A DNA stretch of 64,000 nt from Photobacterium sp. SKA34 (GCF_000153325.1 NZ_AAOU01000019.1:36341-100340), one strand, 5' to 3'; shown: positions 46,341 to 56,246, counted from the stretch's first letter. Translations and numbers: made by a program. The notes: generated by a model from the sequence alone, not told the origin.

Positions 46341-47842
46341 TGGCTGATGGGTTTTTAGAAACAGAATCAACGGTAACGTTTCGATTACCTTTCTCTTTTG
46401 CCAAGCGTCATCATGTGGTGGTAGAGGCAGGTGAGCAAGGATGGCAACTCTATTTCAGCGGACAACTGTCTGCTGCAGTACTTGCTGAAGTGCGTCGAGT
46501 GCTAGGTTGCTGTTTTACGCCCATCGCATTAAATGACAGTGAGTTTGAGCAAAAGTTAACAGAAGCATACCAACGTGATTCATCAGAAGCACGCCAGTTA
46601 ATGCAAGATTTGGGCTCTGATAGCGATGACTTCTTTGCTCTTGCTGAAGACTTACCTGAAACAGAAGATTTGCTGGAATCGGAAGATGATGCACCTATTA
46701 TCAAATTGATCAATGCCATGTTGGCTGAAGCTATCAAAGAAGGTGCATCTGATATTCACATCGAAACCTTTGAAAAAGTGCTGTCGATCCGTTTTCGTAT
46801 CGATGGCATGTTAAGTGAGGTTTTACAGCCAAGTCGTAAATTGGCACCGCTGCTTGTTTCACGTATTAAGGTTATGGCAAAACTTGATATTGCAGAAAAA
46901 CGTATTCCTCAAGATGGTCGTATTTCACTGCGAATTGGTGGTCGTGCGGTTGATGTACGTGTATCAACCATGCCTTCTTCTCATGGTGAGCGAGTAGTAC
47001 TGCGTTTATTAGATAAAAACGCGACACGTCTTGATTTGCATAGCTTAGGCATGACGCCGGAAAATCACCAAGCATTTAGAAAAATCATCGATCGTCCACA
47101 CGGTATTATCTTGGTCACCGGTCCGACAGGTTCGGGTAAATCCACGACTTTATATGCAGGTCTTCAAGAGCTTAACAGTGCTGAGCGCAATATTTTAACA
47201 GTAGAAGACCCGATTGAATTTGATATTGATGGGATTGGACAAACTCAAGTTAACAGCAAAGTTGATATGACGTTTGCGCGTGGTTTACGTGCCATTCTTC
47301 GTCAAGATCCTGATGTGGTGATGATTGGTGAGATCCGTGATTTAGAAACCGCAGCGATTGCTGTTCAAGCATCACTGACTGGTCATATGGTGTTATCAAC
47401 CCTTCACACTAATACTGCGGTCGGTGCGATCACCCGTTTACGTGATATGGGGATTGAACCCTTCTTAGTGTCATCGTCATTGCTTGGGGTGTTAGCCCAG
47501 CGATTAGTGCGTACGCTATGTAAAGATTGTCGTCAGCCTTATGAAGCCGATAGCCAGCAGAAAAAGCTATTTAATTTAGCTGAATCTGAACCACTGACAT
47601 TATATCGCCCAAGTGGTTGCGAACACTGCAACCAAAAAGGTTATCGTGGTCGTACGGGTATTCATGAGCTATTGCTGGTGGATGAACAGGTACAAGAGTT
47701 GATCCATGGTGAGGCGGGTGAGCAAGCGATTGAGAAATATGTGCGTCAATATACACCAAGTATTCGCGATGATGGTTTAGCGAAAGTACGTCAAGGGATC
47801 ACCACACTTGAAGAAGTGATGCGTGTGACGAAGGAGAGTTAA
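46340..47842 (+). CDS. epsE: Type II secretion ATPase
   Basis: A 500-residue cytoplasmic hexameric ATPase powering pseudopilus assembly. The N-terminal N1 domain binds EpsL. The ATPase core has Walker [10 protein letters not shown] (about residues 259-267), the Asp box, Walker [16 protein letters not shown] and His box LSTLHTN. A tetracysteine zinc motif, CKDC...CEHC, is in the C-terminal metal domain. Overlaps by TAATG with both neighbours, so translation is coupled along the operon. Confidence 0.97.
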   Translation: MADGFLETESTVTFRLPFSFAKRHHVVVEAGEQGWQLYFSGQLSAAVLAEVRRVLGCCFTPIALNDSEFEQKLTEAYQRDSSEARQLMQDLGSDSDDFFALAEDLPETEDLLESEDDAPIIKLINAMLAEAIKEGASDIHIETFEKVLSIRFRIDGMLSEVLQPSRKLAPLLVSRIKVMAKLDIAEKRIPQDGRISLRIGGRAVDVRVSTMPSSHGERVVLRLLDKNATRLDLHSLGMTPENHQAFRKIIDRPHGIILVTGPTGSGKSTTLYAGLQELNSAERNILTVEDPIEFDIDGIGQTQVNSKVDMTFARGLRAILRQDPDVVMIGEIRDLETAAIAVQASLTGHMVLSTLHTNTAVGAITRLRDMGIEPFLVSSSLLGVLAQRLVRTLCKDCRQPYEADSQQKKLFNLAESEPLTLYRPSGCEHCNQKGYRGRTGIHELLLVDEQVQELIHGEAGEQAIEKYVRQYTPSIRDDGLAKVRQGITTLEEVMRVTKES

Positions 47843-49068
47843 TGGCGGCATTTGAATACAAAGCCTTAGATGCCAAAGGCCGACAGAAAAAAGGGGTGAT
47901 TGAGGGGGATACTGCCCGTCAAGTACGCCAACAATTACGTGAAAAAGGCATGGTGCCGATAGAGGTTACTCAAACCTCAGGTCAAAGTCGCAGTAAAACC
48001 ACGACTCGTAAACCGTTCAGCTTTAAACGTGGGATAAGTACAAATGAACTTGCATTGATCACGCGTCAGTTAGCAACACTGGTACAAGCGTCAATGCCAT
48101 TAGAAGAATGTATCAAGGCGGTTGCTGAGCAAAACGAAAAACCACGTTTAAAAAACATTCTATTGGCGGTGCGTTCAAGGGTAGTGGAAGGGTATACCTT
48201 GGCTGACAGCATGGCGGAATATCCCCATATTTTTGACCAACTCTTTCGTGCGATGGTGGCGGCGGGGGAAAAATCGGGTCACCTTGATACGATTTTAAAT
48301 CGTTTGGCAGACTATACCGAAAACCGTCAACAAATGCGTAGTAAACTACAGCAAGCGATGATTTATCCCATAATGTTAACGCTTGTCGCGGTATCTGTGG
48401 TGGCATTTTTGCTAGCAACAGTTGTACCTAAAATTGTCGATCAATTTGTACAAATGGGGCAACAATTACCAACCATTACGGAAGTGTTATTGGCTGCAAG
48501 TAACTTTGTTCAGCATTGGGGATTAGTGGTCGTGATAGTGATTATATCAATCATCACTTTGATTAAAACAGCCCTGAAGCAGCCAAAGTATCGTATGAAG
48601 TGGGATCGCGGCATATTACATGTACCAGTGATTGGTAAAGTTGCACGAGGGTTAAATACCTCACGTTTTGCGCGAACATTATCGATTTGTACATCCAGTG
48701 CGATTCCATTACTAGATGGGATGAAGGTCGCTTCTGATGTCATGACCAATACGTATGTGAATAAGAAAATTTTATCTGCTGCAGATAATGTACGTGAAGG
48801 GGGAAGTCTACGAGTATCCCTTGAGCAAACAAAATTGTTCCCACCGATGATGCTACACATGATCGCGAGTGGTGAACGAAGCGGCGAGTTAGAGCAAATG
48901 CTAACCCGTGCAGCAGATAACCAAGATCGTGATTTTGAATCACTTGTTAATATGGCACTAGGGGTCTTTGAGCCATTATTAATTGTCGCTATGGCTGGGG
49001 TGGTAATGTTTATTGTTATCGCAACCTTAATGCCAATTATTGAACTGAACAACATGGTTGGGATGTAG
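47842..49068 (+). CDS. epsF: Type II secretion inner-membrane platform protein F
   Basis: A 408-residue polytopic protein with the duplicated GspF/PilC domain: first copy near LALITRQLATLVQASMPLEE, second near RFARTLSICTSSAIPLLDGMK. Membrane helices are at about YPIMLTLVAVSVVAFLLATVV, VVVIVIISIITLI and the C-terminal LLIVAMAGVVMFIVIATLMPI. It sits at the centre of the assembly platform and contacts EpsE. It overlaps the epsE stop. Confidence 0.95.
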   Translation: MAAFEYKALDAKGRQKKGVIEGDTARQVRQQLREKGMVPIEVTQTSGQSRSKTTTRKPFSFKRGISTNELALITRQLATLVQASMPLEECIKAVAEQNEKPRLKNILLAVRSRVVEGYTLADSMAEYPHIFDQLFRAMVAAGEKSGHLDTILNRLADYTENRQQMRSKLQQAMIYPIMLTLVAVSVVAFLLATVVPKIVDQFVQMGQQLPTITEVLLAASNFVQHWGLVVVIVIISIITLIKTALKQPKYRMKWDRGILHVPVIGKVARGLNTSRFARTLSICTSSAIPLLDGMKVASDVMTNTYVNKKILSAADNVREGGSLRVSLEQTKLFPPMMLHMIASGERSGELEQMLTRAADNQDRDFESLVNMALGVFEPLLIVAMAGVVMFIVIATLMPIIELNNMVGM

Positions 49069-49087
49069 TTTTTCTTCGGAGGTTTTA

Positions 49088-49531
49088 ATGCAACAAAAAC
49101 AACGTGGTTTTACCCTATTAGAAGTAATGGTGGTAATTGTGATTTTGGGCGTATTAGCGAGTTTAGTCGTTCCCAATCTATTAGGTAACAAAGAAAAAGC
49201 TGACCAACAAAAAGTTGTGACGGATATTAGTGCGCTTGAACAGTCTTTAGAAATGTACAAGTTAGATAACAGCGTATATCCAACAACCGATCAAGGTTTA
49301 GAGGCATTGGTGACTAAGCCGTCATCTTCTCCTGAGCCACGTAATTACCGTGATGGTGGTTACATTAAGCGTCTACCTAAAGATCCTTGGGGTTATGAGT
49401 ACCATTATGTGGCACCAGGTGAGCACGGCGCGATTGATATCTTTAGTTTGGGCGCAGATGGTCAAGAAGGTGGTGATGGTGTGAATACCGACATCGGCAA
49501 CTGGAACATGTTGGATTACAACAAGAAGTAA
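49088..49531 (+). CDS. epsG: Type II secretion major pseudopilin
   Basis: A 147-residue major pseudopilin. The start at 49088 has GGAGG seven bases upstream; an ORF start at 49058 overlaps epsF and lacks a signal. Prepilin peptidase cleaves KQRG|FTLLEVMVV, leaving the methylated Phe and Glu5. The C-terminal calcium-binding loop typical of GspG is seen in SLGADGQEGGDGVNTDIGNW. It polymerises to push substrates through EpsD. Confidence 0.96.
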   Translation: MQQKQRGFTLLEVMVVIVILGVLASLVVPNLLGNKEKADQQKVVTDISALEQSLEMYKLDNSVYPTTDQGLEALVTKPSSSPEPRNYRDGGYIKRLPKDPWGYEYHYVAPGEHGAIDIFSLGADGQEGGDGVNTDIGNWNMLDYNKK

Positions 49532-49540
49532 TAAGTATTT

Positions 49541-50128
49541 ATGATGAAACGTAGTGCAGGTTTTACTCTCATTGAAATGATGTTGGTGCTGGTGTTACTC
49601 GCAACCAGCGCAGTTGCGGTGATTTCAACTTTACCGGATAACAAACGAGATGAGGTAAAAGAGCAAGCTGTACGTTTTCATCACCTCGCCCAACTATTGG
49701 GTGAGGATGCAATGCTTAATGGTGTGGACTACGGCATTCGTGTTGAGCCACACCAATATAATTTTTTGCAATTAACCCAAGATGGCTGGCAACCGTTAGA
49801 AGGTGCCAAATTTTATACTGATGTGAAGTTAGATAACGCTATTACAACTCAGGTTGAAATTGGCGGAGCATGGAAAGATAAAGACCGACTTTTTAAATCA
49901 GATTCACTGTTTAAAGATGAAGACTTATTTACAAAGTCAGACGAAGAAAAGAAAAAGATCAAACCTCAAATTGTGGTTATGGCCAGTGGTGAATACACGC
50001 CGTTTACTCTAAGTTTTGAGGTCGACGGTGAAAATCAATTTTGGCGAGTCAGCGCCGATGAGGTGGGTAATTTAGTCTTGCTTAAGCCAGGTGAAACCTT
50101 AGAACAGGCAACAAAACGTGAGAAGTAA
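49541..50128 (+). CDS. epsH: Type II secretion minor pseudopilin H
   Basis: A 195-residue minor pseudopilin with cleavage site KRSAG|FTLIEMM. Follows epsG by 9 bp. The middle contains a strongly charged, repetitive loop (LFKSDSLFKDEDLFTKSDEE, about residues 123-142) that looks like an expansion of the variable loop of GspH. Its 3' end overlaps the epsI start. Confidence 0.93.
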   Translation: MMKRSAGFTLIEMMLVLVLLATSAVAVISTLPDNKRDEVKEQAVRFHHLAQLLGEDAMLNGVDYGIRVEPHQYNFLQLTQDGWQPLEGAKFYTDVKLDNAITTQVEIGGAWKDKDRLFKSDSLFKDEDLFTKSDEEKKKIKPQIVVMASGEYTPFTLSFEVDGENQFWRVSADEVGNLVLLKPGETLEQATKREK

Positions 50129-50477
50129 ACAAGGCTTTACCTTATTAGAAGTGTTAGTTGCATTAGCCATTTTTGCTGTTGCTGCGCTGAGTATTATGAA
50201 AGCGGTCAGCCAACACTTAAATACGTTGGGCTATTTAGAAGAAAAAACCTTTGCTGCGATAGTGGCTGATAATGAACTCGCACAATTACATTTAAGCGGT
50301 CAGTATCCAACCTCAAGTAAGACAGGTAAATCAACATTAGCTGATCGTGAGTGGTATTGGACGGTAAAAAGTATCAAAACGCAGCAGAAATTATTACGCC
50401 AAATTGAAATTTCGGTAGCAAGCGATCCACAGCGTGAACATTCGGTAATAACGGTAAAGACTTATGTCGTTAATTAA
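50118..50477 (+). CDS. epsI: Type II secretion minor pseudopilin I
   Basis: A 119-residue minor pseudopilin of the tip complex, with peptidase site SKQG|FTLLEVLVALAIFA. It starts at a GTG at 50118 inside the 3' end of epsH (11 bp overlap) and has no clear ribosome binding site, so it should depend on coupling. It overlaps epsJ by 14 bp. Confidence 0.93.
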   Translation: MRSKQGFTLLEVLVALAIFAVAALSIMKAVSQHLNTLGYLEEKTFAAIVADNELAQLHLSGQYPTSSKTGKSTLADREWYWTVKSIKTQQKLLRQIEISVASDPQREHSVITVKTYVVN

Positions 50478-51108
50478 TCATTCCCGCCAGCGCGGTTTTA
50501 CGTTACTGGAAGTACTTGTTGCGATAGCCGTCTTTGCCATGTTGAGCTTATCTGCTTATCAAGTCATGAATAACGTGATGCGTAGTGATGCGCAATCAAA
50601 AGATCATAACCAAAGATTAAAAGAAATACAGCGTGCCACGATTGTGATGGATAATGATTTTCGTCAAATTGTTGCCCGTAAAAGTAGGCTTAATGGCGAA
50701 GATCCAAACGATAAAGTGTTACAAGTTGGTGAGTACCTTTTGGATTCGAGTAGTGATGGGATCATGTTCGTGCGTTCGGGCTGGCAAAATCCCCAAGCCA
50801 TGTTTCCGCGCGGTGATGTTACTCGTGTTGGCTATCGTGTGGTTGACGATCAATTAGAGCGTGTTTGGTTTCATTATCCAGATAATGTTATTGGTGAAAA
50901 ACCACTGGTTAAGGTGCTATTAGATGGTGTGACTAAATTACAGTTTTCCTTCTTCACCAATAAAGAATGGCAAGATGAATGGGATACCGCAAATAAATTA
51001 CCAGAAGGTATTAAAGTGACGATGACGCTTAAAGATTTTGGTGAAATTGAGCGTATTTATCTAGTGCCTAAATCTGCATTACCGGCTGAGTCGGAGCAAT
51101 CACTATGA
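50464..51108 (+). CDS. epsJ: Type II secretion minor pseudopilin J
   Basis: A 214-residue minor pseudopilin with site RQRG|FTLLEVLVAIAVFAML. It forms the tip with EpsI and EpsK. The start lies 14 bp inside epsI and its stop overlaps the epsK start (ATGA). Length is normal for GspJ. Confidence 0.94.
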   Translation: MSLINHSRQRGFTLLEVLVAIAVFAMLSLSAYQVMNNVMRSDAQSKDHNQRLKEIQRATIVMDNDFRQIVARKSRLNGEDPNDKVLQVGEYLLDSSSDGIMFVRSGWQNPQAMFPRGDVTRVGYRVVDDQLERVWFHYPDNVIGEKPLVKVLLDGVTKLQFSFFTNKEWQDEWDTANKLPEGIKVTMTLKDFGEIERIYLVPKSALPAESEQSL

Positions 51109-52118
51109 TGAAAAAACAGCGCGGTGTCGCATTAATTGTGGTGCTCTTGCTGGTGGCGTTAATGAGCTTGATCGCTGTACAAATGACAGGGCGTTTACAA
51201 CATAATTTTCATCGTGTTGAGAATCAAATTCAGCATCAGCAGGCGTATTGGTACAGTTTAGGCGTTGAGGCGTTAGCCGAAAAAGGTCTGGCTTTAACGT
51301 TTAAAGACAGCAAGATTATTGATTTAACTCAGCCATGGGCAATAGAAGATAAAACCTATCCTATTGATGGTGCGGTAGTCACAGGTAGTATGTTTGATAA
51401 GCAAGCTTGTTTTAATATTAATGCACTTGGTGCTGTACAACCAGTCGCTGATGGTAGTAAGCAGCCATTTTTGGTGACTTACTTTCAAAACATCATGATC
51501 GACAGTGGTGTTGATGATTATTCTGCAGAACTAATCGCAGATTCTAGCTGGGAATTTATTGATAAGAATACCACGGTACAATCAAGCTATGGTGGTGAAG
51601 ACAGCACTTATGAAGCATTTCAGCCCCCTTACTTACCTCCTAATGGTTGGTTAGCGGATCGCAGTGAATTACGTGCGATTAACGGTGTTACCGCTGATAT
51701 TTATGAGAAAGTAAAAGGGTGTGTGTGTGCATTGCCAACTGATGATTTTAAACTAAACGTAAATACGATCACTCAAAGGCAGGCTGTATTACTGTCAGCC
51801 TTATTTTCGCCAGAGCTTTCATTGGATGCTGCAAAGAAAATTATTAAAGATCGCGATGCCCGTCGTAAAGGGTGGGATAGCGTTGATGATTTCATGAAAG
51901 AGCTACCACAAGGCGATCAAGCCAATAAACAAGAACAACAGAAAAAGTACTTAACGGTCAGCAGTAACTATTTTTCATTAGATGCTGAAATACAAATAGA
52001 TCGCGCCAGATTACGATCTGTGGCGCTATTTAAACGAGATGATAATAACAAGGTGACGGTAGTACGTCGCCAGTATGGAGGAATCCGTGAGCGAATTTCT
52101 GACGATAAGACTGAGTAG
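51105..52118 (+). CDS. epsK: Type II secretion minor pseudopilin K
   Basis: A 337-residue minor pseudopilin, the largest, which caps the pseudopilus tip. The N-terminus KKQRGVALIVVLLLVALM has the GspK form (no Glu5, with VALI after the Gly). The alpha domain carries the segment FKLNVNTITQRQAVLLSALF. The gene's last 32 bp overlap epsL. Confidence 0.93.
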   Translation: MMKKQRGVALIVVLLLVALMSLIAVQMTGRLQHNFHRVENQIQHQQAYWYSLGVEALAEKGLALTFKDSKIIDLTQPWAIEDKTYPIDGAVVTGSMFDKQACFNINALGAVQPVADGSKQPFLVTYFQNIMIDSGVDDYSAELIADSSWEFIDKNTTVQSSYGGEDSTYEAFQPPYLPPNGWLADRSELRAINGVTADIYEKVKGCVCALPTDDFKLNVNTITQRQAVLLSALFSPELSLDAAKKIIKDRDARRKGWDSVDDFMKELPQGDQANKQEQQKKYLTVSSNYFSLDAEIQIDRARLRSVALFKRDDNNKVTVVRRQYGGIRERISDDKTE

Positions 52119-53382
52119 TCGGCCTGAGATGCCGGTGCAATGGCTTGTCTGGTCGCCACAGCAGAACGAAGTGATTGCATCTGGTCAGTTAGCTGATATT
52201 ACGCAATTAGATCAGCTAGTGGAATATGCAGGCACTCGGCCTGTATATGGTTTGGTACCTACCAGTGAGATGCTATTAACACAAGTCGCCATTCCTGCAG
52301 GCAGTAGCCGCCAATTGACAGCCGTTTTACCTTATCTCTTAGAAGAAGAATTGGCGCAGGATGTTGATAGTTTACATGTTCAGTTGCTTAATCGGGAAGA
52401 TGATGTAGCAACGGTCGCGCTTATTGAGCATCAAAAGATGCTGCAATGGTTATCAGCATTTAAAGAATGTGGTTTAGAGCTAAAAAAAGTTATTCCAGAC
52501 TGTTTGTGTTTGCCGTTGTTTGATGATGGTTATAGTGCTGCTGAAATCGAAGGGCAATGGTTGATCCGTCAATCAGAGTTTATGGGGGTTTGTGCGGAAA
52601 CGAGCTGGTTAGATGCATGGATCAGTGCCCAAAAAGCGCCAATTGTGTTAGCAGCAAGTGATGATGACGAGGACGGCGACGAAGAGGCAGAGCAAGCTGC
52701 CATTGAATCTGCGGTAGCTGATGTTGAATCAAACCCAAGTCAAGTTGTGATACATCACTATACATCAGCACCTCAAGGTGTCAGTGGGCGTTGGCAAGCA
52801 CATGCTCCAGAGCTCGTAATGCAACTGTTAGCGTTAGGGGCTGCGGGAAGTAAAGTCAATTTACTATCAGGGGCTTATAAACCACAAGCTGCTTGGCGTA
52901 AGCATTTAAAACCATGGCGTAAAGTCGCGATTGCCGCAAGTTTAGTACTTGTAGCTGTAGTCGGAGAACACGTGATGGAGTTACAACAGTTAGAGCATCA
53001 AGCCAAAGCGTACCGTACTGAAAGTGAACGTATTTTCCGCAAAGTGTTACCCCAATTTAAACGTATTCCGTCACAGAGTTATTTGAAAAACCAAATGAAT
53101 GCGGCACTGAAAAGTTTAGGTGGACAAGGTTCAGATAATGGCATCTTAATGTGGTTATCTGAACTAAAACCAGCATTGGCAAAAGCCCCAAGTGTAAAAG
53201 TCGTTAATCTTAAATACGATCAAAAGCGGGGTGAACTACGTTTACAAGCAACAGCTTCTGACTTCCAAGATTTTGAGAAATTACGCAGTGTATTGACGAA
53301 AGACTTTACCGTTGAGCAAGGGCAATTAAGCAAAGAAGATGGCTTAGTTAGTGGTGCTGTCGTGCTAAGGAGAAAAGCATAA
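52087..53382 (+). CDS. epsL: Type II secretion platform protein L
   Basis: A 431-residue protein: a cytoplasmic actin-like domain that binds EpsE, one membrane helix (WRKVAIAASLVLVAVVGEHV), and a periplasmic ferredoxin-like domain. The GTG start at 52087 has GGAGG five bases upstream; an ORF from 52075 would start inside that site. A very acidic stretch, ASDDDEDGDEEAEQAAIES, sits in the middle (about residues 187-205) and makes the protein a bit longer than the Vibrio cholerae homologue as I remember it. It overlaps epsK and epsM. Confidence 0.93.
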   Translation: MSEFLTIRLSSRPEMPVQWLVWSPQQNEVIASGQLADITQLDQLVEYAGTRPVYGLVPTSEMLLTQVAIPAGSSRQLTAVLPYLLEEELAQDVDSLHVQLLNREDDVATVALIEHQKMLQWLSAFKECGLELKKVIPDCLCLPLFDDGYSAAEIEGQWLIRQSEFMGVCAETSWLDAWISAQKAPIVLAASDDDEDGDEEAEQAAIESAVADVESNPSQVVIHHYTSAPQGVSGRWQAHAPELVMQLLALGAAGSKVNLLSGAYKPQAAWRKHLKPWRKVAIAASLVLVAVVGEHVMELQQLEHQAKAYRTESERIFRKVLPQFKRIPSQSYLKNQMNAALKSLGGQGSDNGILMWLSELKPALAKAPSVKVVNLKYDQKRGELRLQATASDFQDFEKLRSVLTKDFTVEQGQLSKEDGLVSGAVVLRRKA

Positions 53383-53864
53383 TGGCAGAAATAAAAGCAT
53401 GGTGGAAAGCATTAAGTCAGCGCGAACAATATCTTGTCATTGGTGCAGCAAGCGCGTTGTTGTTGGCTATTTTCTATTGGGGATTGTGGCAACCATTAAA
53501 CCAACGGACTGAATTAGCGCAAACACGTATTCAAAGTGAACGTCAGCTATTATCTTGGGTTGAAGGTAAGGCAAATAAGATCACTGCGTTTAAACGTGCT
53601 GGTGGTACGGTTAACGTGAGTGACAAAGGGCTTAACCAAGTGGTAAATGAAACGACGGAACGTTTTAAGATTGAATTGATCCGTATGCAACCGCGTAATG
53701 ATGCGATTCAAGTTTGGGTAAAGCCTGTGCCGTTTAACACACTACTTAATTGGCTGTCTTACCTGCAAGATAACTTTGGGATTGAAACGCAATTTATTGA
53801 TATCTCGAAAACAGATCAAAACGGTATGGTTGAAGTAAACCGATTACAGTTAGGACGAGGTTAA
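53382..53864 (+). CDS. epsM: Type II secretion platform protein M
   Basis: A 160-residue inner-membrane protein with a single helix (YLVIGAASALLLAIFYWGLWQPL) and a periplasmic ferredoxin-like domain that pairs with EpsL. The N-terminal WWKALSQREQYLV is characteristic of GspM. It overlaps the epsL stop. Confidence 0.94.
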   Translation: MAEIKAWWKALSQREQYLVIGAASALLLAIFYWGLWQPLNQRTELAQTRIQSERQLLSWVEGKANKITAFKRAGGTVNVSDKGLNQVVNETTERFKIELIRMQPRNDAIQVWVKPVPFNTLLNWLSYLQDNFGIETQFIDISKTDQNGMVEVNRLQLGRG

Positions 53865-53866
53865 AG

Positions 53867-54625
53867 GTGAAATTTAAACTCGCTATCGGCGCAACATTTG
53901 GGGTGGTATTTATTGCCAGTACTATTGATCATTTACCGGCTAATTGGGCATGGCAACAAGCACCAAAAGTTCAGGGTTTATCATTAAGTGGTATTCAAGG
54001 AACCTTATGGCAAGGCTCTGCTAATACAGTTGTGTGGCAAAATCAAAACTTAGGTCAAATTCAATGGGATATGAAACTGGGTAGCCTCTTTAAAGGTAAA
54101 CTCGCGTTTGATGTCCGATTTGGCCGTGGCAGTGATATGCAACTACAAGGTAGTGGTATTGTAGGTTATAGCACCTCGGGACCGTTTGCTGAAAAACTCT
54201 TAGTTTCAGTACCAGCAGCTAATGCCATGCTGTATGCCAAATTACCTGTACCGCTGACATTTACAGGTAATATTGAACTTACTGTACGTGATTATGTGTA
54301 TGCCGCGCCGTATTGTAAAACCTTGAATGCAACGTTGGCTTGGGCGCAAGGTAATGCGTCAACGCCAATGGGGAATATTAACCCCGGCCCTGTTTTTGCA
54401 GATTTAAGTTGTCAAGAAGGCGCTATTTTAGCTAAAGCCTCACAGTCATCCGATGATGTTAGTAGTGATTGGAAAGCAAACTTAGCTAAAAATAATGGTT
54501 ACAGCCTATCGGGATGGTTTAAACCGGGGGCAACATTCCCTGAACAATTGTCTCAACAATTAAAATGGTTAGGCGATCCTGACTCAAAAGGGCAATACAA
54601 AATTAATTACTCAGGGCGTTTGTAA
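53867..54625 (+). CDS. epsN: Type II secretion protein N
   Basis: A 252-residue protein with one N-terminal hydrophobic segment and a beta-rich periplasmic part, of the GspN family. It closes the operon in Vibrio. Its exact role is not well defined and it is dispensable in some systems. GTG start at 53867, two bases after the epsM stop. Ends at a terminator. With epsC-M it makes a full operon; the prepilin peptidase gene (pilD) is not in this window. Confidence 0.9.
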   Translation: MKFKLAIGATFGVVFIASTIDHLPANWAWQQAPKVQGLSLSGIQGTLWQGSANTVVWQNQNLGQIQWDMKLGSLFKGKLAFDVRFGRGSDMQLQGSGIVGYSTSGPFAEKLLVSVPAANAMLYAKLPVPLTFTGNIELTVRDYVYAAPYCKTLNATLAWAQGNASTPMGNINPGPVFADLSCQEGAILAKASQSSDDVSSDWKANLAKNNGYSLSGWFKPGATFPEQLSQQLKWLGDPDSKGQYKINYSGRL

Positions 54626-54675
54626 TTATCTAATCGTTGCGATTTGAGTGGTTATTAATCACAAAGTGAATAGTA

Positions 54676-54708
54676 AGAGGCAGTCTAAGTAGACTGCCTC
54701 TTTATTTA
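54676..54708 (+). terminator. Terminator of the eps operon
   Basis: GAGGCAGTCTA-AGT-AGACTGCCTC followed by TTTATTTA, 50 bp after epsN. Confidence 0.8.
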
Positions 54709-54784
54709 TCTGCGTGATTAGCTTTTAATGAGGTTAGGCATAAACAAAATTTTTCTTCGCGATAACATGACATAGGGCTTTAAG

Positions 54785-55342
54785 ATGGCGATAAGTAAAG
54801 ATAAACCTCAAATCTTATCTGCAGAGGTTGTTGCTCAATCACGACTGTTTAAAATTGAATCATTGGATTTACGTTTTTCTAACGGTGTTGAGCGTACCTA
54901 TGAACGTATGAAGCCAAGTGGTCGCCATGCGGTGCTGATTGTCCCAGTGACGGAACAAGGTGACTTATTGTTGATTCGCGAATATTCGGCAGGTACTGAA
55001 CGTTATGAATTAGGCTTCCCCAAAGGCTTAATTGATGAAGGGGAAACACCTACTGAAGCGGCCAATCGTGAATTAAAAGAAGAAATTGGTTTTGGTGCCC
55101 ATCAACTACAACCATTAAAGGAAGTAATATTAGCCCCATCTTATTTTTCCAGTCGCATGACATTGTTTTTAGGGCAGGATCTGTATCCTGAAAAACTTGA
55201 AGGTGATGAGCCAGAACCGTTAGATATTATTCGTTGGCCATTAGCACAAGCAGAAGAGCTTCTGACGCATGTTGATTTTGCCGAAGCGCGGAGTATTACC
55301 GCATTATTTTTAGCATTGAAGCAATTAGCACGAAAGGAGTAA
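54785..55342 (+). CDS. nudE: ADP-compound hydrolase NudE
   Basis: A 185-residue Nudix hydrolase acting on ADP-ribose, NADH and diadenosine compounds. The Nudix box is complete: GLIDEGETPTEAANRELKEE fits the G-x5-E-x7-REUxEE pattern. The sequence matches NudE at ILAPSYFSSRMTLFLGQDLYPEKL. cysQ follows 3 bp later, the E. coli and Vibrio order is related, and both clean up nucleotide by-products. Confidence 0.93.
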   Translation: MAISKDKPQILSAEVVAQSRLFKIESLDLRFSNGVERTYERMKPSGRHAVLIVPVTEQGDLLLIREYSAGTERYELGFPKGLIDEGETPTEAANRELKEEIGFGAHQLQPLKEVILAPSYFSSRMTLFLGQDLYPEKLEGDEPEPLDIIRWPLAQAEELLTHVDFAEARSITALFLALKQLARKE

Positions 55343-55345
55343 CCA

Positions 55346-56179
55346 ATGGCCTATTCGCATTTACTGCCTGATGTGGTTGAGATCGCTCGAGCATCAGGTC
55401 AATTGATTTTAGATATCTATCAACGTGGTCAGTTTGAGAAACAGATCAAAGATGATAATACGCCGGTGACAAGTGCTGATCTTGCGGCTCATAAGTTAGT
55501 GATGGAGCGACTGACACAACTAACGCCTGATATTCCCGTGTTGTCGGAAGAAGATGCTAGCGTACCATTAACAGAGCGTAGCCAATGGAAACGTTATTGG
55601 TTAGTTGACCCATTAGATGGTACGCAAGAATTTATTGCAGGTAGTGGTGATTTTGCGACAATCATTGCGTTAGTTGAAGGTAACCGCCCGATCATGGGGG
55701 TTGTTTATGCGCCTGTCTCTGGGGTGTCTTATTATGCTTATGCTGGTAAAGGTGCGTATAAAATTACCGCTGAAGGTGAAAGTGTTAAAATTGCAACTCA
55801 TCATCATGAAGAGAATACCAAGTCGATTGTTGTTGCGATCAGTCGTCGTCAAGATATTAGCTCAATCACATCGCGTTTAGATCCGAGTTATAACTATGAA
55901 CTTGTGCCTTTAGGCTCTGCGGCATTAAAATCATGTTTGGTGGCAGAAGGCGCGGTAGATTGTTACTTACGCTTAGGACCTACGGGTGAATGGGATACTG
56001 CAGCAACTCAGTGTATTGTTGAAGAGGCGGGTGGCCGTATTCTTAATACTCATTTAACGCCGCTGTCTTATAACGAACGTAATACATTAGAGAATCCAAA
56101 TTTTATTACCTTAGGTGATGAAGGACTGCCTTGGGCGGATATTTTAGAGCCGGATGATCGGATGATGAATGCTGACTGA
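55346..56179 (+). CDS. cysQ: 3'(2'),5'-bisphosphate nucleotidase
   Basis: A 277-residue magnesium-dependent, lithium-sensitive phosphatase of the inositol monophosphatase fold that degrades 3'-phosphoadenosine-5'-phosphate from sulfate assimilation. Metal motifs: SEEDASV, DPLDGTQEF and GEWDTAA. It is 3 bp downstream of nudE with AAGGAG before its ATG, so it forms a two-gene operon. A bidirectional terminator follows. Confidence 0.95.
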   Translation: MAYSHLLPDVVEIARASGQLILDIYQRGQFEKQIKDDNTPVTSADLAAHKLVMERLTQLTPDIPVLSEEDASVPLTERSQWKRYWLVDPLDGTQEFIAGSGDFATIIALVEGNRPIMGVVYAPVSGVSYYAYAGKGAYKITAEGESVKIATHHHEENTKSIVVAISRRQDISSITSRLDPSYNYELVPLGSAALKSCLVAEGAVDCYLRLGPTGEWDTAATQCIVEEAGGRILNTHLTPLSYNERNTLENPNFITLGDEGLPWADILEPDDRMMNAD

Positions 56180-56189
56180 TATGTAGCAT

Positions 56190-56221
56190 AAAAAATGGAG
56201 CCAATTGGCTCCGTTTTTTAT
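56190..56221. terminator. Bidirectional terminator between cysQ and sthA
   Basis: AAAAAATGGAGCC-AATT-GGCTCCGTTTTTT, with T-runs on both strands. Confidence 0.85.
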
Positions 56222-56246
56222 TGGCTTGATATTTTTAGCTATAAGG

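Noticed and set aside
48510..49055. 181-codon minus-strand ORF opposite epsF
   Set aside because: Mirror of hydrophobic epsF codons, no ribosome binding site, and the plus-strand gene is certain.
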